Assembly (NCBI RefSeq): GCF_026210795.1
Contig: NC_089441.1
Coordinates: 1,736,001-1,800,000, forward strand
Source of the DNA: Rhizophagus irregularis
Lineage: Eukaryota; Glomeromycota; Glomeromycetes; Glomerales; Glomeraceae
Direction: 5' to 3'
DNA length: 64,000 bases
Both the position numbers and the translations under genes were made by a program. Below the pieces are notes generated by a model, which saw only the letters and a list, made by a program, of their open reading frames with translations, was not told the origin of the DNA and did no database searches. Below, in pieces: positions 34,154 to 46,631 of the stretch; the first letter of the stretch is position 1, and every line of letters begins with the position of its first letter.

Positions 34154-36869
34154 GGATTTAAATTAAAATGAGAAAATCTAATTTATATATCGATTTAAAA
34201 GAACAAATCTAATTAAAAAAAAAAATAATAAAAGATAATGAATTGTGTTACACTTATTTTTTTTGTTGATTAATTGAGTTCTCAGATAAGGAAATTCAAT
34301 TATAAACTTAAAATACGTAATGATATGCGATATTAAAACTTTGTCAATTTTTAAGAATAAAAAAAAATAATAATAATAATAAATAAGATGGCTTATCCCC
34401 GTACATTTTTCACCAGTTGCTGTGTAAAAAATACAACCGAATTTTTGTGCAACATTGAACAATTGTATCGTAATACAAATTATTCTATTTAAACAATTAT
34501 TAATAAATAAAAAATCATTATATTAATATTGATTATATTAAGAAAATCATAGAAATCTAACGAATTTTCTTTTTTAAATATTTACAAATAAAATTTTATT
34601 GGTGTAAGACCTAAGCCCGTAGTAAACTACGTTGCCACCTTATTAGTAATATAAATAAATACAATAATAGTATGCTTGGATCAACCTAATTAAATATTTC
34701 TAAAATAAAATATCAAAATTAAAATTCTAAAATTCGTAACTCTTTTTCATTGACCCTTTTTATATCACTACATATCCTTTGTGTAACATCACATTCTGTT
34801 GATTTCTTAAATGAATCTGTCACTTTGTAGATCATTTCCTGTAACTTCATAATAAATCCCATTATTGTAACATTCCTATTAATATGCTGACATATTCATA
34901 ATATCACCTTTGATATATTTTTCAAAATACCCCATTTTTCTAGTTTAACGTTCTCGGACATTAACCTCTGTAATATTCCCATAGTTTAAGGTCATTTCGG
35001 ACCTAACATTTGTAAGTTGTAACGTAATTAAAAATCATTAAAAATTTATGTACTAATTCTAAATATAATAAAATGCGCCCCAAAATTCACTAGGTAAGTT
35101 CCGGCATTACATTGGTGAATTTACATTTGCTACGTTTCAAATTGGCTGAAGCTTTTTCCATAATAGGAAAATACATTTGATGATAATTGTCACGTGAATT
35201 GAAGCTGATTGACGTATTGCTTATAATTATTGATAATTAAATTACTTATCTATCGTCTGTAGTTTAGCACATCTGCTGGTACTTTTCAAGAACAAAAATT
35301 GTTTTACGAAATCATCAAAGATCTGGTACCAAACTGGATAGATTTTCTAATAAAACAAGATAAATTTATTCACAATGAATTAATTTTCACGATCAAAGAT
35401 ACAATTTTAGAGATCAAATTGGTTGTGAACGTGTCGTTGCAATTGCAGGTTCTAAAATTACTTAATATACCGATCGTTAATTGTCGAAAATATATTTATA
35501 GTAATAAATAATTTTAATTTATATATGCAATCATTACAACAATATCGATGATAAAAAAATAATTTTTTTCATGTTAAATAATTTTTTCATGTTAACAAAT
35601 TATTTTGTGAGGAATGCTTTGGAGATTTTGAATTATTATTAATAATCCAATTTTGTGTGTTTAATTAAACCATTGTCAGTTATATAGTACTAGCAAGTAA
35701 ATCCAAATCTGGAAACTTTTTTTTTTACCTCCCACAAATCTTGATCTGCCAAAGTTAATATTCATTGTAATTTATCATTTAAAGCTTCTAAAATTATTAT
35801 ATTCTACTTAGGTAAATAAGTTTGAAACTGGTTGATTTTTCTTTTATTTTTTTTTATAGTAATTATATAATAAATATTTTAGGTTATTTTTCTTTTTAAC
35901 AGTATATAAATTTACTTCATTAAAATTCGGTATTTTTTTCATAATAAGTATTACTGATATTTACTTTATTGAAAAAACCAATCCTTAATTAATCTACTAT
36001 GTCAATTAATATAGGAACGGACATAATTTAAGTTGTCATTCATAAAATTAAAAATCCTTATTTCTAAATAAAAGATGTCACATCAAATTAGTTTTTTAAT
36101 TGTTAAAACATCCGGTTTTGAATTTTGATTAAATACTTATAAATCTATCAAACCTATTATAATACTAGAATTAACACGCTCTCTACTTGTATGAATCTCT
36201 GCTGAAAATTCCAAATGAAATTAATAACAATAGCTCAATAGCATGATATTACAAACTCCAATGAAAACTGCTTCTTTATAATCATTGTATTTCACTGGGG
36301 CTATGGTTCACTGTAAACATGTTCTTGTTTATAATAATCACTTTGTTTTTTTGAATCCATCTACTAATTGATATCAGAGATCACATTAAAAATCTCCTTT
36401 GTACTTTGCAAGTTATTTCTTGTATACTCATTATAATTTATTTAAACTAGACATGTCATTTTCACCATGTAATATTGATATTGTTTATTGTTTATGCTAT
36501 GCCACAGGGCTTTGGTAATAAATTAACAAAAAAAGTGTAACAATATTGAACTCAGCCCAAATCTTTTTTTTTTAAGCCTAGTGTGCCTTTATAAATAGAT
36601 ATTTTTTACTTTCTTCTATCATATTCCATTATTTCCATATCAAGTTCATTACCCTTAAATTTAACAAATTTTATTATCAGAAATTAATCTCAATAAATTG
36701 AAAAAATTATAGTGACCCACAAGAAGTAGTACCTTCTAAAAACATATATCTTTAAAGTGATAATTTTATTTATATTGCTAAACAAGTTATAATGTAATAT
36801 AGACGAATTTAAAATCATATCTCCTTTTATATGATGGAATTACAGCTTAGACAAATTAATTCATGATGC
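34154..36869. other. Long gene-free stretch
   Basis: No gene or clear repeat was recognised over 2.7 kb of AT-rich sequence. The 70-codon ORF at 35299-35511 starts at TTG and has no identity. A short direct duplication (AATTTTTTTCATGTTAA-like) is at 35563-35602. Confidence 0.4.
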
Positions 36870-37740
36870 AACTTGAACAATATAAACGATATCTGGATTT
36901 GAGTTATAATAAAAAATCATTGAATTCAGTCAAGGATTTTGGGCTTATAGTACTTGTTCAAGATTTAAAATACATTATGAATACATTGATAATACAGTTA
37001 TAGTGTGTCATGTATGTGACTACAAATAAGACCTTATCAGAGTTTATAAAAGAGTATTTATGATAGAGTTTAAAGATATTACTATCCCAAAACTTTTTTA
37101 TGAAAATATATGGTCTATTGAAAGAGAACAATACAATTTTAGAATTTTACCCGCCAACTAGAAATCAGAAGAAATAGTTAGAAGAACATCCACTTCTTAT
37201 AGAATTCAAGATCTAGGACCTGTCACAACTGCTAGAAATCTCTCTACATTCGTCAAGAATATTAAAGGTAAAACCTGCTATACCAAGTACCAACAAACCC
37301 TACAACTGGACATAGTTTACGATATGCAATCATCTTAACTGAACTGGAACACAGAGTTCATAATGTCGAATGCTATAAAGTTGGTGATACCAATCTGTTT
37401 GTAACTCTATAGATAATCAACATTTGTACAATTTGCAGATGTACTAATAAACACAACTTTCTCAAGTGTGACAAAAACAATCCCATGAATATTATCAGCA
37501 AAGAAGAAGCAACCAAAGTATTTCAAAAGATAACAATGACACAAGTTCAGACCAATCCAAAGACAGTCAGAAATATTTTCAATACAGATGCCTAATGGGA
37601 GCATATAACCCATCCCTGCATATTCTTATGAGAGAAGCACCTAAACCTAATACAACTGCAAAAAAAATAACATCACTTGACATAATGCTTACTCAATAGT
37701 CCAACCTTACCATAACACAGGGTTTGAAGATAAAGTGAAA
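36870..37740 (+). pseudogene. Decayed ORF, possibly retroelement ORF1-like
   Basis: Protein-like runs in shifting forward frames include ARNLSTFVKNIKGKTCYTKY near 37231-37290 and VECYKVGDTNLFVTL near 37365-37410. A cysteine-rich run ICTICRCTNKHNFLKCDKN lies near 37420-37480, followed by KEEATKVFQKITMTQVQTNP. The C-x2-C...H...C arrangement resembles a zinc knuckle, as found in ORF1/gag-like proteins of retroelements. Stops and frameshifts interrupt all frames. The family cannot be fixed by eye. Confidence 0.35.
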
Positions 37741-37759
37741 AAATTAGAGTTAGAAGTTT

Positions 37760-38174
37760 TAAGTTTGGGTAGATTCTTGAATGAAATATACCGAAATCAA
37801 AACCCCTTTCGGCATATACTAATTGCTGAAATTCCAAATCCCAAATTGTTGCCGAAATCCCAAATTGTTACTGAAATTCCAATTGTTGCCTAAATCTAGA
37901 GTTCGGTAATTTGTAAAACTTGTAGCCAAATTAACTAAATTAATTTACCCATACAATATATGATGAATCATTATTTAATTTAAAAGCATATCTAATATTA
38001 ATGAATCCAGAAAATTACTTTAAATAAAAAGATTTTGGTAACAATTTGGGATTTTGGGAACAATTGGGATTTTGGCAGCAATTTGGGATTTGGGAACTGG
38101 GATTTTGGTAAAATTCCGAAAATATATGTCAAATCCCAAATATATTTCGGCAGAAGTTTCGGAACCCAAGTTTA
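37760..38174. mobile_element. Inverted-repeat MITE rich in CCGAAATCCCAAATTG
   Basis: The left half carries ATATACCGAAATCAAAACCC and several (T/G)CCGAAAT(C/T)CCAAATTGTT units. The right half carries the reverse complements (CAATTTGGGATTTTGG, AATATATTTCGGC) and ends GGAACCCAAGTTT, opposing AAGTTTGGGT on the left. It is non-coding and abuts the left edge of the first copy of the S41/BTB duplicated unit. Confidence 0.6.
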
Positions 38175-38706
38175 ATTGTAACCTATATTGTTCTATACAT
38201 GTCTAACGCCAGTGTTACTATTTTATCTAACCATAGATATAAATCAAACTTCAGATAAATTCATAGTTTCATTAATAATATATATTTCTGAGTTCTGACA
38301 AGGTCCCACGCCTCTAATTGAATTACAAATTTATTTTATTTCTCCAAGGATTTTCCATGGTGTAAGTATGACAAAGCCACTCGTTATGTAGTACTAAAGT
38401 TTATTATGAATTTATTTATATGGTAAAGTGATTTGTTTATTAAAGAATTTAACGCGTACTGTGGATTAAAATCCGTTATTATTCCGTTGGCTAAGCCAGA
38501 AGAATTCTCTTTATCCATTAAAAGGCTTTTTATTTTGAAAATTAAAAAAATACAAATTTTAGCATAGCCTATTTTGATCAATCGAGGCTGTGATTAAATT
38601 ATTACTGTGCAAATTTTTTAAGCATAAAAAGTAGTAGATCTTTCGTACATATTTGGACATGTTTATTTTAAGGTTTCAAACGTTCTTTGAAAATTTTCTA
38701 AACAAA

Positions 38707-40917
38707 ATGAAATCAACTTTTAATATTCTTTACATTTTAATTTTCGCGATAATCGCATTTCTTCTAGATCCATGTGATGCAAATGATGACGCATGTGGGA
38801 GATTGGCCAATGATATTAAACGATCTAATAAAGACTCATATTTTAGCGTAAAACATTCTGACGTTCAAGCATGTTTTGAATCATTTCCGTACGATAAGAA
38901 CCTAGCACAAAAAGTAATTTAAATTATTTTCACTACAAAATATCGTTTATACATTAATAAATATTTTTCTTTACAGACAATCGAAACGCTAAAGAAGACA
39001 CTTCAAGGATTTTATGTATATTTATCAGAAGCTAAAGAACAGCCAAGACAAGGATTTTCTTTTAGAGCTATTGATTTAGTTAAAGAACTAGATTCATTGC
39101 TATCAAATAATTATAAAACAGATTATCAATTCATGGTAAATACACTTTTGTATCTCATTTAAAAATTATTATTTATATTAATTAAACTTTTTCTTACTTT
39201 AGACTGATATAGTTAGTTTAATCGATGAAATGAAAGATAATCATTTAAAATTTCGACCAGCTTGTTATCTTATATTCATATATAATCAACAACTTTCATT
39301 ATATTCTGCAGTTAATAATGATAAGCAAGTAATTAAAATATTTGCAGACGAATTAGATAAAAATACAATCGATTGTGAGGTAACACATATTGATGGAAGG
39401 CCTTCAATAGAAGTCATTAAAGAATTCGCAGATACGTTACCTATAAGTAGAGATTCAGGAGTAAGATTTAATTTTGCATTATCAGGGGTAACATTCAATA
39501 AAAATGGCGACTTGATAGAATCCCCTGGAAGCTTCACAATTAGAAATCAACTTCCCAAGCAATCATCAGTGGAATATGCTCTTAAATGTGCAAATGATAC
39601 TTCAAAAAAATTTACTAGAGAATGGAAAATTAGACCATTAGCATCTAACATATTTAATACATCAAAAGATTATTGGAATACATTTTGCCAATTAAATAAT
39701 AGCATTGAGCTCACATCGCCCAATGCTGAAACAGTAGTACCAAAAATTTATAAAATGAGTGAATGTAAAATGGTTTACAAAACACCAATTGCTAAATTTT
39801 TCGTATTAAGTGATAATAAGACGGGAGTGATTGTTCTTACAAGCGTATTACCTCCAGATGGTAATTTCGTTAATGAAATGTTTGAATTACAAAATGGATT
39901 CAATTCATTAGAAAAAGAAGGTGTTAAAAAAGTAAGTATTATTATATTACTTAATCATTTAACTGTTCAATTTTTTTGGACTCCCTTTTAAACAATTTTT
40001 TACCTCAATAGCTGGTGTTAGACTTTAGTGGAAATCCAGGTGGAAGTTTAGAATTAGCATTATTTATCGTTTATTTATTGTTTCCAGAAACTGATCCATC
40101 ATTCAATCTTGATATGGTTGTTACCGAGTTATCACGTGAAGCATTTTTTCAAGCAACATCACAATCTGTGCATGAAGATTTTATTGATGCATCACTTATT
40201 CCTCCATTAGTTAACATAAGCAGTAAAGAAAGTATTGCAAGATGGGCTGCGGAAACAGCATACAGCGTAACTGCCATCGGTTCTCCTTTTGATATTTTTT
40301 CTTACAAAAATCCGGCAATAAATGACCATTTTCATACCGTTAAAGAATTTATTGGAAATAATACATACTTAAGAGGTGGTACTTCTACTCAATACACATC
40401 AAAATTTGTTAATAGATATTCAGAAAGACTTAACTTATTTATAGAATTATTATCAGGAAACTTTTTTAATAAGTATGAATGGAAGAGCGAAGATATGATC
40501 ATATTGACAGATGGATATTGCGGTTCATCATGCTCTTCAATTGCCCAACGTATGGCAATAAAAAATAATGTCAGCACTGTTGCTGTTGGCGGTTATAAAG
40601 ATACACCATTATCTTATTCTTCATTTCCTGGTGGACAGGTTCTTGAATTTGAAGAATTAATTGCTGAATTAGATGTCGTCGGTTTATTACAAAATGAAAC
40701 ACTTGCAGATTTAATTCCTCCCCCATTTTCGATTAGAGTTATTTTTGGTTTTACTCTCAAAGAAGCTTATGATGTTGTTAATAAAGATAATGTAAATCAA
40801 GAAGATGTATTAGAATTTGTGTATAAACCTGCTGAACATAGATTTTATCATGATGAAATAAGTGCAAGAGATCCTAGCGTATTATGGTTAAAAGCTGCTA
40901 AAGAACTTCTTAATTAA
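38707..40917 (+). CDS. Secreted S41/CPAF-like serine peptidase, copy 1
   Basis: Four exons (38707-38913, 38977-39135, 39203-39931, 40012-40917) with phase-0 introns of 63, 67 and 80 bp give 666 aa. The ATG at 38707 aligns with the other two copies; the frame is open to an earlier ATG at 38653, which they lack. Residues 1-24 are a signal peptide (MKSTFNILYILIFAIIAFLL), with likely cleavage near CDA-NDD. The middle has a possible PDZ-like part (HIDGRPSIEVIKEFADTL). The C-terminal catalytic half opens with VLDFSGNPGGS (about residue 367) and carries LTDGYCGSSCSSIAQRMA (about 530-547), where the Ser of GSSC is the likely nucleophile. These are S41 tail-specific/CPAF-like peptidase motifs. Several N-x-S/T sites fit secretion. 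Substrate unknown. An AATAAA lies about 40 bp after the stop. Confidence 0.85.
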
Positions 40918-41124
40918 AGAATTATCGTATATTACAATGTTAACATTGAATGGTTAATAAAACTTTTATAAGCAAAATTACAATTGCAATACATAATTAA
41001 ATAAATTGCTTTCAATTTAATTAAAGCAATTATTAAAAATAATATATTTAATATGTTTCGAGAACATTTCTATTATTGGTGACATTTGCCTGTTAGAATT
41101 TGATTGATTATTCTATATCTATAA

Positions 41125-42038
41125 TAAGATTGAATTTATATGGACTATCCAATTTGAAAATAATGCAAAATGCTTTCTATTAGTAAATTTTGTATTGATT
41201 TATGTGAAGTAAAAATCCTATTTGTTTGTAAGTGATACCATGAATTACATGTTTTAGTTTTTTTGATAACAATTTGTTATAAAGCATTATCCTATCAAAA
41301 AATTCTTTTGAGTCAATGTCATGAAACTTAATCAATGGAACAAATCTTGATATTGTTCTTTCCATTAAAGCACATTCTTCTTTTGTCCATTCATAGTAAG
41401 GATCTCTATTAACAGTAGGATTTTGTGCATGAGTCCATCTGATCAAGCTATTCCATAATTCATCAGAAGATCATCTCGTTGAAGTAATAACTCCCATAAT
41501 TTCGCTGATAATTTCAAAACAATGTCGTCACTGAATAAAATATCCGGATGTTGACAAATTATTTCCAAACAATCGTTCTTCGGTGTAAAATTTTTTTTTG
41601 ATTAATAATTAAATATTCTTGAACGTGTTCACTAAACGTTTGTAATCCAAGTTCATCTGTAGCAATTAATAAGCTGATCCATTCTTTCTGCTTAAATCAA
41701 TTTGGCCACAATATAGATACCTATTGATTTTAATAAATTATTTTGAAGTAATTTAGATATCGTATTTAATAATTATTAATAACAAATCATATAATACAAT
41801 AATAAATACCTGAGAATAGTTTTGAAGGTATGTGGCAAAATATTAGACTTCTTAAAAATATACTGTATTTACCATTTTTTTTCTCTGCCCAATTATTAGA
41901 AAATGCGGTACGAAAAACAATTTGATTGACATAAATTACTTTTTGATTCTGTTCTTCACCAGCGTATATGATAACATCATGATTTTCTTTTGTTTCGAAA
42001 AAAGGTTTTTCAAACTTCTAAATATAACTCTGATTCCA
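41125..42038 (-). pseudogene. Truncated BTB-TLDc partner of S41 copy 1
   Basis: The reverse-strand remnant matches the intact gene at 59545-61012, starting at 42036-42038. About 420 bp encoding the rest of the TLDc domain are missing, so it jumps directly from the S41 3' flank (near 41112) to the RGSRDG-upstream part. BACK residues are readable (RWTHAQNPTVNRDP, RFVPLIKFHDIDSKEFFDRI). BTB and BACK both contain frameshifts, such as the loss of about 10 bases near 41460. The intron position is still visible near 41722-41810. Confidence 0.85.
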
Positions 42039-42469
42039 TTTTTAAATAAAGTGTCAGAAACCCGATTGAATGTTGTATTTATATTAATTTTAAAAATGAT
42101 CAACATTGGACCTCCAGGTCTCGGGTAATGCCGCGACGCTTAATAATTGCTTTAGGTTAAAAATTTGTCAATCTCTTCCGTTTCTGTTCAATATGCTTGC
42201 GCCTCATGCTGGTTTAGCCTGAATCTGTATTACCTGTCCTGCTGACAAATTCAAGAATTTTACGGAATTTATCGCAAGATCTATTTAAGTAAAATGAACA
42301 TCCTCACCCAAACCGGATTGTGTAGCCTCCATTTTTCACGTAAACAACATGAAATTTTATTTACATTATCAAATCGTTCTTTGCTAGAAAGGAAATTACT
42401 ACGTATTACCAGTGGTAATTTTTACCAGTGGCTTGTAACTATATAAGCATTTATTGATTTATCTAATTT

Positions 42470-42640
42470 CATCATTTTTTTTTCCCATAAGCTTTTATTT
42501 CTTTTTTCATAAACTTTTTCTCTTTCCTTTGTTTGTCATATAAGCATTTCTCTTTCCTATTTACCTCATCCTTTTCCTTCTAATATCATTTTTCAACTCC
42601 TATCTTTATTCATCATATATTAAGGTATGATATTATTTTT
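42470..42640. other. Pyrimidine-rich tract before the dead transposase
   Basis: The + strand is mostly C and T (for example TTTCTCTTTCCTTTG and CATCCTTTTCCTTC). It lies just before the MULE remnant, a position where a promoter pyrimidine tract would be expected. No function is shown. Confidence 0.45.
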
Positions 42641-42659
42641 TGATAATTTTGAAACATTT

Positions 42660-44540
42660 TGTTATGTTTGCTATATTAAATTTAGAGACTAATGAACTAA
42701 CTTTAACAGAACCTAATGAAAGGGTTTTACATAAACTATCAAAAGCCTTTAGCACAACAAACTAATTCTCTATTAGTTAGATAATAATTTTGCTCAAACG
42801 GATGAATTTGGAATCTATATTATAGATGATAGTAAGAATGATGCTATTGAAATGAAAGTTGGAGGTTCATTTAAAGATTGGGATATGATTCAATATGTAG
42901 TTGATTCTTATGCAAAACAGCATGGATTTATTGTAAGAAAATGTCAAAAAGATCTTGATGCTAATGATAAATCTGTTATTCGTTGCTATGATTAGTTACA
43001 ATTGTTGGAAATCAGGTATTAACAAGCCAAAAAAAACAGAGGACATTAATGCGCATCATGATAGTGTTTCAATTAGACTAACTGTCCATGGCAAGTCAGT
43101 TTTTACTTTGAAAAACAAGTGGGTATTATTCATCTTACTAACTAAGCTTGTTGATGATTATAATCATATGATATGTCATACCAAAAGTCCAAAACTACTA
43201 TAGGTCTAACTCCAAAGAATCTTTGTCTTCCACAGTTAGTTTTAGATAAGATTAAGCATTATACTATTGATGGTCGTCTGGGAGCTGGACAACAATATGA
43301 CCTTCTCATTAAAGAATTTCCTTAATATTATATTAAAAAGAAAATTTTGTATAATGCAATTAACAAGTTTTGTGGTACACGAATTCATGATAAGTCAGAT
43401 GCAGTTACATTACTTTTAGATCTTTTAAAACATCATGATGAAGATCCTGACTATATAGTTTATCTATGTTTAGAAGGGCCATCTGGATGACTAGTAGCCA
43501 ACAACACAATGAACCCTGACCTAAATTTCATAATGTTATAATTCATGATAATGCAGCTAAAACAAATTGTTATGATATGTCTCAGTTTATTTGTTGGCAT
43601 TGATGATAACTTTAAAACAAGAATCCTGGAGTTGTGTTGTACGTTGAAAGCAACAAATAATCTACTAATACCCTTGGTTATTTACAGATGAAGACCCAGC
43701 AATGATTGCTTCTGTTCAAACAATATATTCATAAACATGCCATCTGTTATGTATTTATCATCATATTTCTGAAAATAGGCTAGATCTAAATTATGTGGTG
43801 ATATGGCTAAAACCTTTGTTGTAGACTTTTACCATATGACAAACAGCTATAATACTCAAGATCAGTTTGAATATAGATATAATAACATGTTTGTAAAATA
43901 TGAACAATAACACCCTTATCTTGAAAAATTATATTCTAGTCATGAATTCTGGGCCAGATATTCTACTGTGAAAGTGTTTACAGCAGGTGTAGAATTAATT
44001 CAACGGGTTACATCAGGAAGTTTTTAGGTGGGTCGGTCCATGTAATTCCACGTGGGTTTGCTCAGAAATACGTGGAATTCCACACATTTCCAATATCCTA
44101 CATGGATCCACACCGAATTTCGTGGACTTATGCCGAAAATACCACGTGTTTCGTCATAGGGTATTCGGAAAATACTGGAACTATTTAGATTTCCACATAT
44201 TTTCACAGTATTTGATGTGGATTTCCATGTGGATTTTAAACGGAAAAAATTCCTGATGTAAGTCTATTAATGGAGTCCTTAGAAAGCAATTAGATCGAAA
44301 TACTTTGTTGAAAGAATTAGGCAAAATGATTGAACAAGAATTAGAAAATGAATAATAATATACCAGGATCAAAGATTATTATAAATCAAATCCATCATCT
44401 GGCCTTCCATCAACTTATACCTCAATCTTTAATGATATTAGTTGAATATTGATTCTGCTTTTCTATTATATTATCAACTTCAATGAGCCCAAATGAAACA
44501 AGCTTTGTTAATATCAGGGTACTTTAATTACAAAAAACCA
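42660..44540 (+). pseudogene. Dead FAR1/MULE-type transposase
   Basis: Forward frames with several stops and frameshifts spell a FAR1-like Mutator transposase. A FAR1 N-terminal DNA-binding part reads KVGGSFKDWDMIQYVVDSYA followed by KQHGFIVRKCQKD (about 42855-42950). A linker region reads DGRLGAGQQYDLLIKEFP (about 43270-43320), then LYNAINKFCGTRIHDKSDAV. The central catalytic region is badly decayed (43500-43790). The later VDFYHMTNSYNTQDQFEYRY and HEFWARYSTVKVFTAGVE segments (43820-44000) are typical of the family. A MITE (44011-44258) splits the gene inside the TQRV-like motif, and the reading continues afterwards to about 44540. The transposon ends were not found. Confidence 0.75.
44011..44258. 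mobile_element. TA-flanked MITE within the MULE remnant
   Basis: TA dinucleotides at 44009-44010 and 44259-44260 flank the inverted ends CATCAGGAAGTTTTTAGG and, reverse-complemented, CATCAGGAATTTTTTCCG. The interior has repeated CACGTGG, TTCCACATG and CGTGGAATTCCAC words in both orientations. Removing it with one TA rejoins the transposase frame without a stop, showing it inserted into coding sequence. Tc1/mariner-type by the TA duplication. Confidence 0.78.
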
Positions 44541-45209
44541 AGTAAATTCATTTAGAATTGGTATTATACAGTAAGTGAATTTGTGTTTTTTCTTATTGTG
44601 TTAAACTTACATTAGCTTAGGGTTAGGTTAGGTTGGTTAGTTTGCTATGAAAAAATCCCAGATTTCCATTGCATTGTATACTCGTTATTTATTATACTCT
44701 GAAAATCACATGAACATGTGATTAACTATTTTTATCATGATTAACTATTATATCACATGATAAAGTAAAAATTACCACCGCTAATAAATAACAAATTTGC
44801 TAATTTCATACTAGAGTATTTAACTGTTGTAAGATTCAATTAATATAAGCGTACGCTTATTAAATATAAATGCAATGACTTTAAATAAATTTTTAATCAA
44901 AGGCATGATTAATGCTGTAGCAGCTTGTTATAATAAATAAATTTGCAAGGAGACCTTGCAATATTAGTAAGTTTACTGATTTTATTTTATAATTAAGTAG
45001 GATACTGACCTTAGTAAAAATGTTGATTAGTATGAGTTACAGTATAATACCTAATAGATATCTTTTGAATTCATTGACAAACAATTTAAAATAATTACAT
45101 AATCTATATTATGCAGTATTTCTTTTGATTCGAAAAAGAAATTTAATTAGTAAAATATCTCGAACATTTCTCAGAATTTAAATAAAAAATGTTAAAACAA
45201 TATTCACTA
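44541..45209. other. AT-rich gap with short palindromes
   Basis: No gene is seen. It holds a short telomere-like word TTAGGGTTAGGTTAGGTT near 44620-44640, too short and degenerate to be a telomere tract. It also holds a self-complementary ATCACATGAACATGTGAT near 44706. Confidence 0.4.
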
Positions 45210-46631
45210 CCCTATGAAAAAAGTCTGTGTGATTTTTGTTGAAAAATCATTCAATTAAATTCACTACGATTTCTGTATATTTGACCATACAATAATTGTG
45301 CTAAAAATTGCAATAAATCACACAATTATTGCATGGTAATTCATTCAATAATTATCCTATTTTTGACCTGAATTTATACAATTATTGTGTGATTTTTGAG
45401 CCAAATTTTTTTAGGCCATATTTTAGGAATTATAGGTTAAATTTTACAGTAATAACAGGAAATTTATAAAGTGAAATTATGAATTTTTTTTATTGACTTA
45501 AAATATAAAAAATATACACAATATTTCATAAATAAAATACTAAATTTGATATAATCATAAATATAAAAATTTGTAAGAAAATAAAATAAATAAAGTATGT
45601 TAGTAACATGAAAGTAAATTAGTATTATCAAAGAAGAAAGTAAATTATTAGTGTAAGTAAATTATTAGTATTAAATAAAAAAGTATGAAGTTAGTGAAGA
45701 AAGCAAATTAGTAGTGTTAAAAAGTACTAAATTATTAGTGTTAGTAATAAAAAAGTATGAAGTTAGTGAAGAAAGCAAATTAGTAGTGTTAAAAAGTAAA
45801 TTATTAGTATTAGTAATAAAAAAAAGTATGAAGTTAGTGAAGAAAGCAAGTTAGTAACATTAAAATGTAAAAAGTTAGGAAAATAAAAAGATAAAGAACA
45901 CAAGTTTTTCTTACCTGATATTTTAAAAGAAAGTTGAAGAAAAGTTAAAAGGTTAAAAAAACATAAACAAAAACATTTCGCGTCATCATATTTATTTTGA
46001 CGATAAGATCACGTGATCAACGTATATAATTTTAAGAGTTGATTTATACCGCATAATTCTGGCCAAATTATAATTCCGGTCAGAACTAATTGTGTAACCT
46101 AATAAAAAGTTTTTGACTTTTTTTTAGTTACAAGATGATACAAAAATTTCACCAATGGGTCCAGAAGACGCCCATTTATAAGCAAATATGCAGTTAAATT
46201 TTATGTAACCTTACTGCATAAATTACTTTACTTAGGAAAATCTATTTGTAATGGTTAAAAGTGGTCTATTTGACCCTAAAAGTGGTCAAATGTAACCATA
46301 CAGGTAAGATGGAAAGTAGTATAGTAGGATTACCCAAAAATTGCTTTCTGTATCCTAAATTTAAGTCTATTTTCAAGTTGTACAATAATCACAATTTTTA
46401 TTGTACAAAAATTGAATGTTTTCTGTATCCTAAATTTAAGTTGTATAAAAATCACACAAAAATTGAACATTTTCTATATCTTAAATTTAAGTTGTACAAA
46501 AATTGCATACTTTTAATATGCTTTGAAAAACTTCATAGCTATTTTTATCCAAAAATCTGCAATAATTGTACAATTTCCACACGGACTTGAACAAATATTG
46601 TACAAAAATTGGATGATTTTTTTTCATAGGG
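45210..46631. mobile_element. 1.4-kb TIR element with CCCTATGAAAAAA ends
   Basis: The left end is CCCTATGAAAAAAGTCTGTG and the right end, in reverse complement, CCCTATGAAAAAAAATCATC. The flanks share CTA on each side (45207-45209 and 46632-46634), suggesting a 3-bp target duplication. Subterminal sequence repeats CACAATTATTG and ATTGTACAA words in both orientations. The only long ORF (46261-46590) is built from these repeats and is not credited. The element contains the minisatellite at 45640-45870. Non-autonomous; a 3-bp duplication fits PIF/Harbinger or CACTA superfamilies. Confidence 0.55.
45640..45870. repeat. Minisatellite, unit about 75 bp
   Basis: About three units carry AAAGTATGAAGTTAGTGAAG, AAAGCAAATTAGTAGTGTTA and AAATTATTAGT(G/A)TTAGTAA. 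Length varies by a few bases. It lies inside the TIR element at 45210-46631. Confidence 0.8.

Larger units (their letters stand above)
38177..42391. repeat. Segmental duplication unit, copy 1
   Basis: The unit begins near TGTTCTATACATGTCTAACG and ends at TCGTTCTTTGCTAGAA. It contains an S41 peptidase gene and a convergent BTB-TLDc gene, here decayed. It matches 46863-53406 and 56645-61401 in order and orientation. Compared with copy 3 it has lost about 40 bp near 42335 and most of the TLDc coding region. Confidence 0.88.

Noticed and set aside
35299-35511. 70-codon ORF in a gene desert
   Set aside because: TTG start, low-complexity Ile/Leu content and nothing recognisable.
38384-38581. Reverse ORF upstream of S41 copy 1, with a counterpart at 47098-47322
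   Set aside because: The matching sequence in copy 3 is frameshifted, and lengths differ between copies. The conservation is better explained as promoter DNA.
39286-39537. Reverse ORFs inside exon 3 of the S41 genes, present in all three copies
   Set aside because: They are antisense shadows conserved only because the sense coding sequence is conserved.
44618-44642. Telomere-like TTAGGGTTAGGTTAGG
   Set aside because: Fewer than four units, imperfect, and embedded in ordinary sequence; not evidence of a chromosome end or fusion.
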